A DNA stretch of 64,000 nt, from the NCBI RefSeq assembly GCF_000430025.1, contig NZ_AUCZ01000009.1, forward strand, positions 1 through 64,000. Reading direction: 5' to 3'. The DNA comes from Flavobacterium suncheonense GH29-5 = DSM 17707. GTDB taxonomy: Bacteria; Bacteroidota; Bacteroidia; Flavobacteriales; Flavobacteriaceae. Below are positions 25,959-34,966 of this stretch, one piece after another. Made by a program: the position numbers and the translations under genes. How positions within the stretch are numbered: the first letter of the stretch is position 1; the number at the start of each line of letters is the position of its first letter. Under the pieces are notes generated by a model that worked only from the letters and a program-made list of their open reading frames with translations, made no database searches and was not told the DNA's origin.

Positions 25959-26708
25959 ATGAAAAAGCTAGTATATCTATTTTTAATGATTGCCCAGACC
26001 CTCTTCGCGCAATCTGTTTTTCAGAAGGGCAACGAATTGTACAAAAGCGAACAATTTGAAGAGGCTGTTGGTATGTATGAAGGAATTCTGAAGTCCGGAC
26101 AGCAATCGGCGGAATTGCATTTCAATTTGGGCAATGCCTATTACAAACTGCACAAAGTTGCGCCGGCGATTTACCATTATGAAAAAGCCTTGTTGCTACA
26201 ACCCAACGATGCGGAAATTCAGACCAATCTGAAATTTGCCCAGAAAATGGCCATCGACGAAATCAAAGTCGTGCCGAAAGTAGGGTTTTCCCAAATGCTG
26301 AACGAAGCTTTAGATGTTTTTCACTATGATACCTGGGCCTGGATTGCCACGGTGTTTTCCACGGTGTTTCTGCTGTTTTTTACCGGCTATTATTTTGGCC
26401 CTACGTCTTTGATGAAGCGCTTGTTTTTTGCAGGCATGATACTGGCCTTGCTGGTTATTGCCGTAAGTGTGGGCGCTGCCGTGCTGGAACGCAAGCATTA
26501 CAACAGCGAACGTCCGGCGATAGTTTTTGCCGAAGTTGCTCCTGTGAAAAACGAACCTAAAGCCGCTGCACCTGCAGCTTTCGAGTTGCACGAAGGCACC
26601 AAGGTTTTTGTGTTGGAAACCCAAGACAAATGGGCGAAAATCGAATTAACCGATGAAACGCAGGGCTGGATTGAAAGAGCCGCGATTAAAGAGCTGAAGC
26701 AGTTCTAA
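25959..26708 (+). CDS. batE: BatE: TPR and SH3-like domain membrane protein
   Basis: 249 residues from the ATG at 25959. A TTG three codons upstream is in frame but less likely. Signal peptide (LVYLFLMIAQTLFAQ), TPR repeats at about 20-95 (AELHFNLGNAYYKLHKVAPA), two membrane spans at about 127-147 and 155-177, and a C-terminal bacterial SH3-like domain (EGTKVFVLETQDKWAKIELT, then GWIERAAIKEL). It is the last gene of the operon. No clear terminator follows, and the convergent cvpA gene ends 12 bases away. Confidence 0.92.
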   Translation: MKKLVYLFLMIAQTLFAQSVFQKGNELYKSEQFEEAVGMYEGILKSGQQSAELHFNLGNAYYKLHKVAPAIYHYEKALLLQPNDAEIQTNLKFAQKMAIDEIKVVPKVGFSQMLNEALDVFHYDTWAWIATVFSTVFLLFFTGYYFGPTSLMKRLFFAGMILALLVIAVSVGAAVLERKHYNSERPAIVFAEVAPVKNEPKAAAPAAFELHEGTKVFVLETQDKWAKIELTDETQGWIERAAIKELKQF

Positions 26709-26720
26709 ACTCAGTTGCCG

Positions 26721-27251
26721 TTATTGGTTTGCCTCTTGTTGGGGAAATTCGGTATTTTTCAACGCTTCAAACCAATCGGTCAGAACCGGGAGCAAGACTT
26801 CCGAAGTTTTTAAAATCGGATGGAAAAGCAAAGAGTTTTCCTGAGTTTCCTGCGATACCAGCATGTTGTTGAGGTTTACCTTTTGGAACAGACTGAGTAC
26901 AATGCCGAGCAGCAAAACCGTCTTCAGCACCGCAAAAACACCGCCGCCTAAAGTGTTCAGCCAGCCTAAAAAAGCGAAATCCGCGATACCGGTAAAAATT
27001 TTGGCCAACAGGTGAATGGCGATCACAACGACAACCAGCGTCAGCACAAAAGCCGTAAGCTGTACCGTTTTAGGGGACCAGGAAACTGCTTCTTCTAACA
27101 GGGCTTTAGCAAGGTACGAAAACTTAACCGCGGCATAAATTCCGACGAAAAAAGCAACCAGCGAAGCCAGTTCCACAAAAAGACCGTTGCGCAACCCTTT
27201 GATTAAGCCAAAAACCAGTAAAGCCGCTAAAGCAATATCGATAAAACCCAT
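26721..27251 (-). CDS. cvpA: CvpA-family membrane protein
   Basis: 176 residues from the ATG at 27251. The frame stays open to 27353, but that extension covers the promoter and a repeat spacer, and the family normally begins with MxFIDI as here (MGFIDIALAALLVFGLIKGL). Four membrane spans are expected. Typical CvpA motifs are GLRNGLFVELASLVAFFVGI, FLGWLNTLGGGVFAVLKTVL and the polar end. CvpA proteins were linked to colicin V production in E. coli and to envelope homeostasis elsewhere. The exact function is open. Confidence 0.88.
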   Translation of the reverse strand: MGFIDIALAALLVFGLIKGLRNGLFVELASLVAFFVGIYAAVKFSYLAKALLEEAVSWSPKTVQLTAFVLTLVVVVIAIHLLAKIFTGIADFAFLGWLNTLGGGVFAVLKTVLLLGIVLSLFQKVNLNNMLVSQETQENSLLFHPILKTSEVLLPVLTDWFEALKNTEFPQQEANQ

Positions 27252-27275
27252 AAAGTAAGAGAATAGTAATAAGAG

Positions 27276-27283
27276 CAAAGATA
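27276..27283 (-). promoter_or_regulatory. -7 element of cvpA, fixing its start
   Basis: TATCTTTG on the minus strand, 24 bases before the ATG at 27251. It lies inside the longer reading frame, which argues that the frame upstream of 27251 is not translated. Confidence 0.55.
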
Positions 27284-27294
27284 AAAGAAGCGGG

Positions 27295-27430
27295 ACAAGT
27301 AAAAAGTAAAAAGCGAAAAAGACTTTTTCGAAACCGTAATTCTCGCGCTGCAACTTAGTATCTTTGCCGTAAATTAAGTCTGATTTTATAAACAGGAAAA
27401 ACTTCCTACTTCTGACTTCTAACTTAGAAC
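27295..27430. repeat. degenerate tandem-word spacer between divergent cvpA and the next gene
   Basis: Left side: AAGTAAAAAGTAAAAAGCG (27298-27316). Right side: CTTCCTACTTCTGACTTCT followed by AACTTAGAAC. The right side, reverse-complemented, reads as AAGT-nAGA words like the left. It carries a divergent promoter pair with identical -7 elements (27276-27283 minus, 27359-27366 plus). Confidence 0.5.
27359..27366 (+). promoter_or_regulatory. -7 element of the 27432 gene
   Basis: TATCTTTG, exact TAnnTTTG, 66 bases before the ATG at 27432. Confidence 0.45.
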
Positions 27431-27431
27431 T

Positions 27432-27788
27432 ATGTCAAGAGACGAACAGTTAAAAACCCGCTGGGATGCAGTGGTCAACATATTATCCAATCAGTTTGCC
27501 GATGGCGAGATACTCGATTTGGACGCTATCATTTACCTAATCGGTGTGCAGGAATTGGGGCAACTCAACCGGAAATTCAAAAAAGACGAAAAGCTCAACC
27601 TGATGCACATCGCCATTTGCCGTTTGCTGGAACCCTACGGTTATTATGAATTCGACTATTTTGATGCCGACAGATGGCCGCATTACAAGGTAAAAGAGCA
27701 ACTGCCGCCGTTAAAAGCCGGTGAGCAGGCGGTCCTGATGAAAGAAGCCATTGTGAACTACTTTTTGGAAAAAGAACTGATTGATTAA
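27432..27788 (+). CDS. conserved small protein of unknown function upstream of pheS
   Basis: 118 residues, soluble and acidic. I recall near-identical proteins before pheS in other flavobacteria, but no domain or function is known to me. Visible features are an N-terminal helix (QLKTRWDAVVNILSNQF), IIYLIGVQELGQ in the middle, and a conserved LMHIAICRLLEPYGYYEFDY followed by DADRWPHYKV. There are no Cys and no metal motif. It has its own -7 element and a 68-base gap to pheS, which also has its own promoter. Confidence 0.8.
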   Translation: MSRDEQLKTRWDAVVNILSNQFADGEILDLDAIIYLIGVQELGQLNRKFKKDEKLNLMHIAICRLLEPYGYYEFDYFDADRWPHYKVKEQLPPLKAGEQAVLMKEAIVNYFLEKELID

Positions 27789-27838
27789 GTATTTGGAACT
27801 AATTCCGGATTACTCTTTACTAATCACTCAAAAAAAAC

Positions 27839-27846
27839 TAAATTTG
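27839..27846 (+). promoter_or_regulatory. -7 element of pheS
   Basis: TAAATTTG, exact TAnnTTTG, 22 bases before the ATG at 27869. Confidence 0.55.
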
Positions 27847-27868
27847 CATCCAATTATTGCATATGACG

Positions 27869-28888
27869 ATGACTGATAAGATTAAAGAATACATAGGTGA
27901 AGCCCAGGCATTTACCACCGATAACAAAGATGCTTTAGAAGCGTTTCGCATTAAGTTTTTAGGAAGCAAAGGCTTGCTGAAAGACCTTTTTGCCGAATTT
28001 AAAAACGTGCCGAACGACCAAAAAAAAGAATTCGGTCAGGTAATCAACCTGTTGAAAACCACGGCGGAAGACAAGGTGAAAACCCTTCAGGAAGCTATGG
28101 AAAGTAAAGAAGTAGCTGGTGGCGTGTATGGTGATTTAACGCGTCCGGGGGAACCTTTGGTTATCGGTTCGCGTCATCCGATTTCGATCGTAAAAAACCA
28201 AATTGTCGATATTTTTTCCAACATCGGGTTCAACGTTTCCGAAGGTCCGGAAATCGAAGACGACTGGCACAACTTTACCGCGTTGAACTTACCGGAATAC
28301 CATCCGGCGCGCGACATGCAGGACACGTTTTTCATCCAGACGAATCCGGATGTGTTGTTGCGTACACATACTTCATCGGTACAGGTGCGCTATATGGAAA
28401 GCAACAAGCCGCCGATCCGTACCATTTCACCGGGACGTGTGTTCCGTAACGAAGCGGTTTCGTCGCGTTCGCACTGTATTTTCCATCAGGTGGAAGGTTT
28501 GTACATCGACCAGAATGTTTCCTTTGCCGATTTGAAACAGACGTTGTTGTATTTCACCAAGGAAATGTTCGGAAAATCGAAGATCCGTTTGCGTCCGAGT
28601 TATTTCCCGTTCACGGAGCCAAGTGCTGAGGTGGATATTTACTGGGGTTTAAAAACGGAAACTGATTACCGCATCACCAAAGGCACCGGCTGGCTGGAAA
28701 TCATGGGTTGCGGAATGGTCGATCCGAACGTTTTGAAAAACTGTGGTATCGATGCGGACAAGTACAACGGTTTCGCTTTTGGTATGGGAATCGAGCGTAT
28801 TGCAATGCTGTTGTACCAGATTGGCGATATCCGAATGTTTTATGAGAACGATGTGCGTTTTCTGGAACAGTTTAAATCCAGTATATAG
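27869..28888 (+). CDS. pheS: phenylalanine--tRNA ligase alpha subunit
   Basis: 339 residues from the ATG at 27869. A TTG at 27857 and an ATG at 27863 are in frame, but MTDKIKEYIGEAQAF is the usual flavobacterial start. The N-terminal coiled coil (about 1-90) binds tRNA. The class II catalytic core shows motif 2 (ISPGRVFRNEAVSSRSHCIF), the FHQVEGLYID stretch and motif 3 near the end (FAFGMGIERIAMLLYQIGDI). It charges tRNA-Phe together with PheT, whose gene is not in the window. A palindromic repeat element follows the stop. Confidence 0.97.
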   Translation: MTDKIKEYIGEAQAFTTDNKDALEAFRIKFLGSKGLLKDLFAEFKNVPNDQKKEFGQVINLLKTTAEDKVKTLQEAMESKEVAGGVYGDLTRPGEPLVIGSRHPISIVKNQIVDIFSNIGFNVSEGPEIEDDWHNFTALNLPEYHPARDMQDTFFIQTNPDVLLRTHTSSVQVRYMESNKPPIRTISPGRVFRNEAVSSRSHCIFHQVEGLYIDQNVSFADLKQTLLYFTKEMFGKSKIRLRPSYFPFTEPSAEVDIYWGLKTETDYRITKGTGWLEIMGCGMVDPNVLKNCGIDADKYNGFAFGMGIERIAMLLYQIGDIRMFYENDVRFLEQFKSSI

Positions 28889-28912
28889 GCAAGACTTCTG
28901 CTTTTAAATATA

Positions 28913-28980
28913 AAGGCCACAAATTCACGAATTATTCTGTCGTATTGAATTAGTAGAAAATTCGTGAATTCGTGGCTTAA
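28913..28980. repeat. dispersed palindromic repeat, copy A
   Basis: Left arm GCCACAAATTCACGAATT (28916-28933), right arm AATTCGTGAATTCGTGGC (28959-28976). The arms are inverted copies with one mismatch, and each contains a tandem CACGAATT-like word. The right arm and the next two bases are identical to copy B at 52312-52331. It lies between pheS and the next gene. Confidence 0.85.
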
Positions 28981-29038
28981 ATGGTATCGGTAAAAGGTTA
29001 ATTATAGTAAATTTGCCGCTTATTAAAAAGTCAACGCT

Positions 29039-29446
29039 ATGCAGAAGGATATTAGTATACCAAAAGTGGAAAAGGTGTATGTGGCCGCCGTTCAGGAATG
29101 GAACGACGATTTTATGGAAAACTCCTGGTATGCCCACCTGATTAACGACAGCGATGCCAAACTGGAAATGGCCATAGTGGTGTCCAGAGCCTACGGACAA
29201 ATCAACGGCGAAGACCGCAAAACCGGAACCTTCCGTCATGCGTTTAAGGAAGTGGAGCCGAATTCTTCGGTAAAAATCGAATTGCTGGAAAACAATGTCT
29301 TGCAGCTGAACAACGAATTCATGGTGACGTTTTTTATCGGCGACAAACTTTACGACAAAACCTATGTCTTCCGCAGCAATACCATCAACGACAAAGCCTT
29401 AGCTGATGTTCCGGTACTGAACAAACGAGGTGTTTTGCTGAAGTAA
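29039..29446 (+). CDS. conserved protein of unknown function downstream of pheS
   Basis: 135 residues, soluble, probably beta-rich. I do not recognise a domain. It reads as alternating strands: KLEMAIVVSRAYG, VKIELLENNVLQLNNEFMVT and DKLYDKTYVFRSN. An aromatic N-terminal section (VYVAAVQEWNDDFMENSWYA) may be its most conserved part. No signal peptide, membrane segment or catalytic motif is visible. It follows pheS after a 150-base interval that contains a palindromic repeat. Confidence 0.75.
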   Translation: MQKDISIPKVEKVYVAAVQEWNDDFMENSWYAHLINDSDAKLEMAIVVSRAYGQINGEDRKTGTFRHAFKEVEPNSSVKIELLENNVLQLNNEFMVTFFIGDKLYDKTYVFRSNTINDKALADVPVLNKRGVLLK

Positions 29447-29516
29447 AACTTGTAAGCCTTTGTTGCGTTTCCTGAAATATTCGCTATTTTAGAGCAAATT
29501 TTTCAGTTGATTTTCT

Positions 29517-32294
29517 ATGAAACGCTACGCATTTGCCTGTTTAGTATTTTTTTCTTCCCATTTCGGATTCACTCAGCAATATGATTTTGCGCAATATGTA
29601 AACCCCTTTATCGGAACGGGCGGCCACGGACACACGTTTCCGGGCGCCACCGTGCCTTTCGGAATGGTACAGCTTTCGCCCGACACTCGCATCGACGGCA
29701 GTTGGGACGGTTGCGGCGGTTATCATTATTCCGATAATGTTATTTACGGCTTTTCCCACACCCATTTGAACGGCGTAGGCGTTTCCGATTACGGCGACAT
29801 CATGCTGATGCCAACTATGGGAGAACCGTCTTTCGACAATAAAACATATTCGTCCACCTTCTCACACAAGAACGAAAAAGCTTCGGCAGGGTATTACAGT
29901 GTCAAATTGGACAAGCACAATATCGATGTCCGTTTAACGGCTTCCACACGAGTAGGCTTTCACGAATACACTTTCAACGAAAAAGGGCAGGCCAACATTA
30001 TTTTGGATTTGAACCACCGCGATAAATTACTGCAGGGCGATGTGCGCATCGTCAACAGCCGTACCGTTGAAATTTTGCGCAGAAGTGAGGCCTGGGCGCG
30101 CGACCAGTATGTTTTCGCCCGCATCGAATTCAACCAACCGATGACCCTCAGCAAGGTGAAAGCCAACGGAAAAAACGAAGCCAATTTCTACAGCGGAACC
30201 GAAGTGGCGTTAAGTTTCTCCAAACCTGTTGCAAAAGGCGAAAAAATCTGGGTAAAAGTAGCCTTGTCGCCAACGGGTTACGAAGGAGCCGCGTTGAATT
30301 TAACCGAAATCAAACACTGGGATTTTGAACGCACCATCAAAGACGCCAAAGTACTGTGGAATCTGGAGCTGACAAAAATTCAGATCGAAGAAAAGGATAA
30401 AGATAAACTGGCCATTTTTTACACGGCTTTGTACCATACGATGATGCAGCCGAACATCGCCGAAGATTTAGACGGCAAATACCGCGGACGGGACAACCAA
30501 ATCCACGTTGCCGACACCTTTGATTATTATACGGTGTTTTCGCTTTGGGATACGTTTCGCGGCGCCCATCCGTTGTATACCTTACTCGATAAAAAGCGCA
30601 CGGCGGATTTCATCAATACGTTTATCAAACAGTACGAACAGGGCGGACGATTGCCGGTTTGGGAACTCGCTTCCAACGAAACAGACTGTATGATCGGTTA
30701 CCATTCCGTTTCCGTGATGGCGGATGCGATGGCAAAAGGGATTCAAGGTTTTGATTACGAAAAAGCTTTTGAAGCCGCGAAACATTCTGCCATGCTCGAT
30801 CATTTGGGATTAGAAGCATACAAGAAAAATGGTTTCATTGCCATTGATGATGAACACGAAAGCGTGTCCAAGACTTTGGAATACGCCTACGACGACTGGT
30901 GTATCGCCCAAATGGCGCAATTGTTGGGCAAAACAGACGATTATCAGTATTTTATGAAGCGTTCCCAAAACTGGAAGAATGTATTCGATTGGGAAAGCGG
31001 ATTCATGCGCCCTAAGAAAAACGGTGGTTGGGACAAGCCTTTCGAGCCTCGTGAGGTTAACAACAATTATACCGAAGGCAATTCGTGGCAGTACTCCTTT
31101 TTTGTGCCACAGGACATTCCCGGGATGATTGAAGCCTATGGCGGCCCAGCCAAATTTGAAGCGAAACTGGACGAAATGTTTACGGCTCCATCCGAAACCA
31201 CCGGAAGAGAACAGGCAGACATAACCGGACTGATTGGGCAGTATGCGCACGGGAACGAGCCAAGCCACCACATGGCCTATCTGTACAATTACATCGGGAA
31301 ACCGGAAAAAACGAAAGAAAAAGTACATTACATACTAAACGAATTCTACAAAAACACGCCGGATGGTTTAATCGGGAACGAAGACTGCGGACAGATGAGC
31401 GCCTGGTATGTTTTGAGTTCGTTGGGAATGTATTCGGTTACGCCAGGGAAACCAGATTATGCAAAAACGACTCCTTATTTTGAAAAAGCCATTATCCATT
31501 TTGAAAATAATCAATCATTAACCATAACCTCAAAAGGTCACAAAGGTTATTTAAAGGAAGTATTGGCAACTTCAAAACAAGAGAGTATTACTCCGATAAT
31601 CCCTGTTCCGGTAATGCAAGCAGAAAGCAAAGCGTTTAAAAAGAATTTAGAGGTTTCACTAATACCAGCGCCAAAAAACAAAGCGTTTTATTCTTTTGAT
31701 AACAAAACGTTTAAGAAGTATAAACAGCCTTTTTTCATTAACAAATCAGTAACGGTTTACGCCTATAGTGAGGATGATAACCAAAATCGAAGCCATACCG
31801 TTTCTGCCTCTTATTTCCAAAAAGCCAACGATTGGAGTGTCGACATCAAATCGAAATATTCCGCACAATACCACGCCGGTGGACCGGAAGGTTTAATTGA
31901 CGGAATTCTCGGCAACGAAAACTGGCGTAAAGGCGACTGGCAGGGCTATCAAGGACAGGATTTTGAAGCCGTTATCGACCTGAAAAAGGAAACCAAAATC
32001 AACGAAATTGCCGGACGTTTTCTGCAGGATACGCGCGCGTGGATTGTCATGCCGAGGAAGGTGGACTATTATGTTTCGCATGACAACATAAATTTTGAAC
32101 TGGCCGGAACGGTTGCCAATACCGTGGATGCAAACGATTACAAAGAACAGATTAAAGCCTTTGTTTTACCGGTTAAAGGAAAAACAGCGCGTTATGTAAA
32201 AGTTGTTGCTAAAAACTTCGGGACATTACCGGAGTGGCATCAGGGCGCCGGAGGGGATGCTTATATTTTTACGGATGAAATTCTGATTCAATAG
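29517..32294 (+). CDS. exported GH92 alpha-mannosidase with C-terminal F5/8-type C domain
   Basis: 925 residues. Signal peptide about 1-19 (CLVFFSSHFGFTQQ). The GH92 N-terminal beta-sandwich starts at about 22 (YVNPFIGTGGHGHTFPGATV), and the (alpha/alpha)6 barrel holds the catalytic signature GNEDCGQMSAWYVLSSLGMY at about 620 and YTEGNSWQYSFFVPQD at about 520. These are calcium-dependent exo-mannosidases that remove alpha-mannose from glycans such as N-glycans. Residues about 775-925 form a discoidin/F5-8 C-type carbohydrate-binding domain (YSAQYHAGGPEGLIDGILG and RYVKVVAKNFGTLPEWHQGA). There is no lipobox and no type IX sorting tail, so it is probably periplasmic. It is a lone gene, not part of a full polysaccharide locus. 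Confidence 0.95.
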   Translation: MKRYAFACLVFFSSHFGFTQQYDFAQYVNPFIGTGGHGHTFPGATVPFGMVQLSPDTRIDGSWDGCGGYHYSDNVIYGFSHTHLNGVGVSDYGDIMLMPTMGEPSFDNKTYSSTFSHKNEKASAGYYSVKLDKHNIDVRLTASTRVGFHEYTFNEKGQANIILDLNHRDKLLQGDVRIVNSRTVEILRRSEAWARDQYVFARIEFNQPMTLSKVKANGKNEANFYSGTEVALSFSKPVAKGEKIWVKVALSPTGYEGAALNLTEIKHWDFERTIKDAKVLWNLELTKIQIEEKDKDKLAIFYTALYHTMMQPNIAEDLDGKYRGRDNQIHVADTFDYYTVFSLWDTFRGAHPLYTLLDKKRTADFINTFIKQYEQGGRLPVWELASNETDCMIGYHSVSVMADAMAKGIQGFDYEKAFEAAKHSAMLDHLGLEAYKKNGFIAIDDEHESVSKTLEYAYDDWCIAQMAQLLGKTDDYQYFMKRSQNWKNVFDWESGFMRPKKNGGWDKPFEPREVNNNYTEGNSWQYSFFVPQDIPGMIEAYGGPAKFEAKLDEMFTAPSETTGREQADITGLIGQYAHGNEPSHHMAYLYNYIGKPEKTKEKVHYILNEFYKNTPDGLIGNEDCGQMSAWYVLSSLGMYSVTPGKPDYAKTTPYFEKAIIHFENNQSLTITSKGHKGYLKEVLATSKQESITPIIPVPVMQAESKAFKKNLEVSLIPAPKNKAFYSFDNKTFKKYKQPFFINKSVTVYAYSEDDNQNRSHTVSASYFQKANDWSVDIKSKYSAQYHAGGPEGLIDGILGNENWRKGDWQGYQGQDFEAVIDLKKETKINEIAGRFLQDTRAWIVMPRKVDYYVSHDNINFELAGTVANTVDANDYKEQIKAFVLPVKGKTARYVKVVAKNFGTLPEWHQGAGGDAYIFTDEILIQ

Positions 32295-32299
32295 AAAAC

Positions 32300-32335
32300 A
32301 AAAAGAGCTACAGTTAAGTTGCTCTTTTTTTATTA
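32300..32335. terminator. bidirectional terminator between the GH92 and TerC genes
   Basis: Stem AAAAAGAGC / GCTCTTTTT with a twelve-base loop and T-runs on both strands. Confidence 0.8.
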
Positions 32336-32358
32336 ATACTTTTAAGTGAAGTTTGGAG

Positions 32359-33333
32359 TTAATCTTTAACCGGAAATGCAAATGAAGCAATCACCGAAAG
32401 CATCAAAACACTGCCCACAATCATCAGCGAAACGGGTGAAGAGATATGATAAAAAGGCGCAATTAACATTTTAATCCCAATAAAAGCCAAAATAATGGCT
32501 AATCCGTACTTTAAACGACTGAACATATACATGAAGTTGGCCAACAGAAAATAAAGCGCCCTAAGCCCTAAAATGGCAAAAATATTAGACGTGTATAGGA
32601 TGAACGGGTCGTTCGGTGCGATGGCAAAAATCGCCGGGATGCTGTCCACCGCAAAAATCAGGTCGGTAAACTCGATTACGGCAACCACCACCAGCAAAGG
32701 TGTGGCCATTTTTACACCGTTCTGTACCGTGAAGAATTTATCGCCGTCATAATTTTCACTTACCTTGAAAAAACGATGCACCAGTTGTGCGCCCGGACTT
32801 TTGGTGAAATCCTTATCGCCTTCGTCCGTTTCGGAAAACCAGGATTTAATACCGGCAAAAATCAGAAAGAATCCGAAAACGGAAAGGATTACATTGATTT
32901 TAACCAGATGGCCGAATACGTCCATTTGCGGCAAATAGGTCATGTTAATCAGCTCCACACCGGTAAAGATGAAAATCGCCCGAAAGACCAAGGCGCCGAT
33001 AATCCCCCAAAACAATACTTTGTGATGAAGCTCCCGCTGAACATTAAAAAATCCGAAAACCAGGATGAATACAAAGAGGTTGTCTACCGAAAGTGCTTTT
33101 TCAATCCAATACGCAGACTGGAATTGTGCAAATTTTTCAACCCCCATATAATGATAGATAATACCGCTGAATCCCATGGCCAGGGAAATCCAAAGCGTTG
33201 ACCACATCAAAGCTTCGCGGTTGCTGATGGCGTGATTGTTTTTCTTGAAAACGCCTAAATCCAACAGCAGCATCGCTACGATTACAATAGTGAAAACCGT
33301 TAAAATACCGGGGTGATTGATTAAGTTGTCCAT
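32359..33333 (-). CDS. TerC/Alx-family membrane protein
   Basis: 324 residues with eight or nine membrane spans. TerC family marks include WIEKALSVDNLFVFILVFGF (spans about 75-94) and VIEFTDLIFAVDSIPAIFAI (about 215-234), both with the acidic residues in the membrane that are conserved in the family. They are linked to metal ion export, and in E. coli Alx to alkaline conditions and manganese. A soluble loop of about 30 residues (FSETDEGDKDFTKSPGAQLV) lies between spans. Exact substrate unknown. It converges with the GH92 gene. Confidence 0.9.
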   Translation of the reverse strand: MDNLINHPGILTVFTIVIVAMLLLDLGVFKKNNHAISNREALMWSTLWISLAMGFSGIIYHYMGVEKFAQFQSAYWIEKALSVDNLFVFILVFGFFNVQRELHHKVLFWGIIGALVFRAIFIFTGVELINMTYLPQMDVFGHLVKINVILSVFGFFLIFAGIKSWFSETDEGDKDFTKSPGAQLVHRFFKVSENYDGDKFFTVQNGVKMATPLLVVVAVIEFTDLIFAVDSIPAIFAIAPNDPFILYTSNIFAILGLRALYFLLANFMYMFSRLKYGLAIILAFIGIKMLIAPFYHISSPVSLMIVGSVLMLSVIASFAFPVKD

Positions 33334-33543
33334 TTGGCTTTAAATTTATTCGGCTAAAATAAAGGTTATTTTTTTCTCCAAGGGAAATCTTGTGAAGTCT
33401 TATGAATAAAGGTTTTGCAAGATTGGTTTTTGCTTGGGGTAAAATCAAAAAACAAGTGTAAACCTTTGTGTGTAAAGGATTTTTGCTTGTTTTACCGCTG
33501 CGTTTTTAAGATAACGGGTGTTTTTTTAAAAAATGCAATTTTT

Positions 33544-34539
33544 TTAATCCAGTTTCTCGGTCAGTTTTTTAAAGACGTTTTTCGGTTCTTTTCCTTCGTA
33601 TAAAATGGCGTAAACCGCGTCGATAATAGGGGTTTTGGCTTTGTAAGTTTCATTCAGTTTGTAGGCGCTTTTGGTAGCGTAATAGCCTTCTGCCACCATA
33701 CTCATTTCCATCTGTGCCGATTTCACCGTGTAGCCTTTGCCAATCATGTTCCCGAACATTCGGTTTCGGGAGAAGATGGAATAGCCCGTAACCAACAAGT
33801 CGCCCAAGTAAGCCGAATCGTTAATGTTGCGCTTCATCTTATGCACCTTTTTGATGTACTTTTTCATCTCACGGATGGCATTGCTCATCAACAAAGCCTG
33901 AAAATTGTCCCCATAGCCCAAACCGTGCGCAATTCCGGCCGCAATCGAATAAATGTTTTTTAACATGGCGGCATATTCCGTTCCGATGATGTCGTCGGAT
34001 GTTTTGGTTTTGATGTAATGGCTGTTGAGGTTTTTGGCCATGATTTTAGCCTTCTCGTCGTCTCCGCAGGCGATGGTTAAATAGGAAAGACGTTCCAGCG
34101 CAACTTCCTCCGCGTGACACGGTCCGGTAACAACGCCGATGTTGTCATAGGGAATGTGGTAGGTTTTGTGAAAATGTTCGCCTACAATCAGGCTGGTTTC
34201 CGGTACGATTCCTTTGATGGCCGAGAAAATCACTTTGCCTTCTAAACTTACGGTAAGTTTTTCCAGTTCGGCACTTAAAAAAGCAGAAGGAATGGCAAAG
34301 ATGACGTAATCCGCATAAGCGACCGCTTCGTTAATGTCGTTGGTCAGTTTTAATTTATTGGTGTCAAACTCTACCGAACTCAAATAATTCGGATTGTGTT
34401 TGTTGATTTTAATATGTTCGATAGCGTACGTGTTTCGCATGTACCAGGCAATTTCGGGAAGATTCACGCAAAGCATTTTCGCGATGGCCGTTGCCCAGCT
34501 TCCTCCGCCGATTACTGCAAATTTTGGAGTATCACTCAT
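33544..34539 (-). CDS. gpsA: glycerol-3-phosphate dehydrogenase [NAD(P)+]
   Basis: 331 residues. The Rossmann motif is VIGGGSWATAIAKML at the N-terminus. The substrate-binding region has FSAIKGIVPETSLIVGEHF and the catalytic Lys in EYAAMLKNIYSIAAGIAHGL. It makes sn-glycerol 3-phosphate from dihydroxyacetone phosphate for phospholipid synthesis. It is full length and cytoplasmic. The start at 34539 follows a -7 element by 23 bases. Confidence 0.95.
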   Translation of the reverse strand: MSDTPKFAVIGGGSWATAIAKMLCVNLPEIAWYMRNTYAIEHIKINKHNPNYLSSVEFDTNKLKLTNDINEAVAYADYVIFAIPSAFLSAELEKLTVSLEGKVIFSAIKGIVPETSLIVGEHFHKTYHIPYDNIGVVTGPCHAEEVALERLSYLTIACGDDEKAKIMAKNLNSHYIKTKTSDDIIGTEYAAMLKNIYSIAAGIAHGLGYGDNFQALLMSNAIREMKKYIKKVHKMKRNINDSAYLGDLLVTGYSIFSRNRMFGNMIGKGYTVKSAQMEMSMVAEGYYATKSAYKLNETYKAKTPIIDAVYAILYEGKEPKNVFKKLTEKLD

Positions 34540-34561
34540 TTTATTTTTCAGATTTGAATTT

Positions 34562-34569
34562 CAAAAATA
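34562..34569 (-). promoter_or_regulatory. -7 element of gpsA
   Basis: TATTTTTG on the minus strand, exact TAnnTTTG, 23 bases before the ATG at 34539. Confidence 0.5.
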
Positions 34570-34599
34570 CTCAAAAATGCCCAACTGATAAAAATTATA

Positions 34600-34966
34600 G
34601 GTAAAGTATGGATAAATTGTCTGATTCTTGAGATAAAAACTCGCAAGATTCTCTTTTCTGCACCATTCCGATTATCGAGTTGTTTAAAAGGTTTCCGGAT
34701 TTGGGTGCAGTTATATCAATACACGGTTATTTGATTATCAAAAAGTTAGCTTTAAAATTAAAGACACTTAAAAATTTTAACATTAGATTATGATTTCGGG
34801 GGCAATGAAAACTTTTCAGCGGCCGTTATTATGTCAGCAGTTTGCGGTTGTGCTTTCCCTCTCTTTTTTTGCGGGCAGACAGCAGTTAAAGTGAAGCATT
34901 GCGATTATGCCGTAAGCTGTTTGAGTTAGTAGGTTAGGATTAGTTAATATTTTTTGTTTTTGGTGA
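34600..34966 (+). other. gene-free interval with RNA-like structure, upstream of a strong terminator
   Basis: The gap between gpsA and the NHL gene is over 500 bases. It contains an inverted repeat CTGCACC (34658-34664) / GGTGCAG (34704-34710) with further partial pairing inside. It also contains a 34-codon open frame at 34790-34894 whose product begins MISGAMKTFQRPLLCQQFAV and looks like a signal-peptide fragment. A strong terminator closes the interval at 34967-35009. No known RNA family is recognised. Confidence 0.35.
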
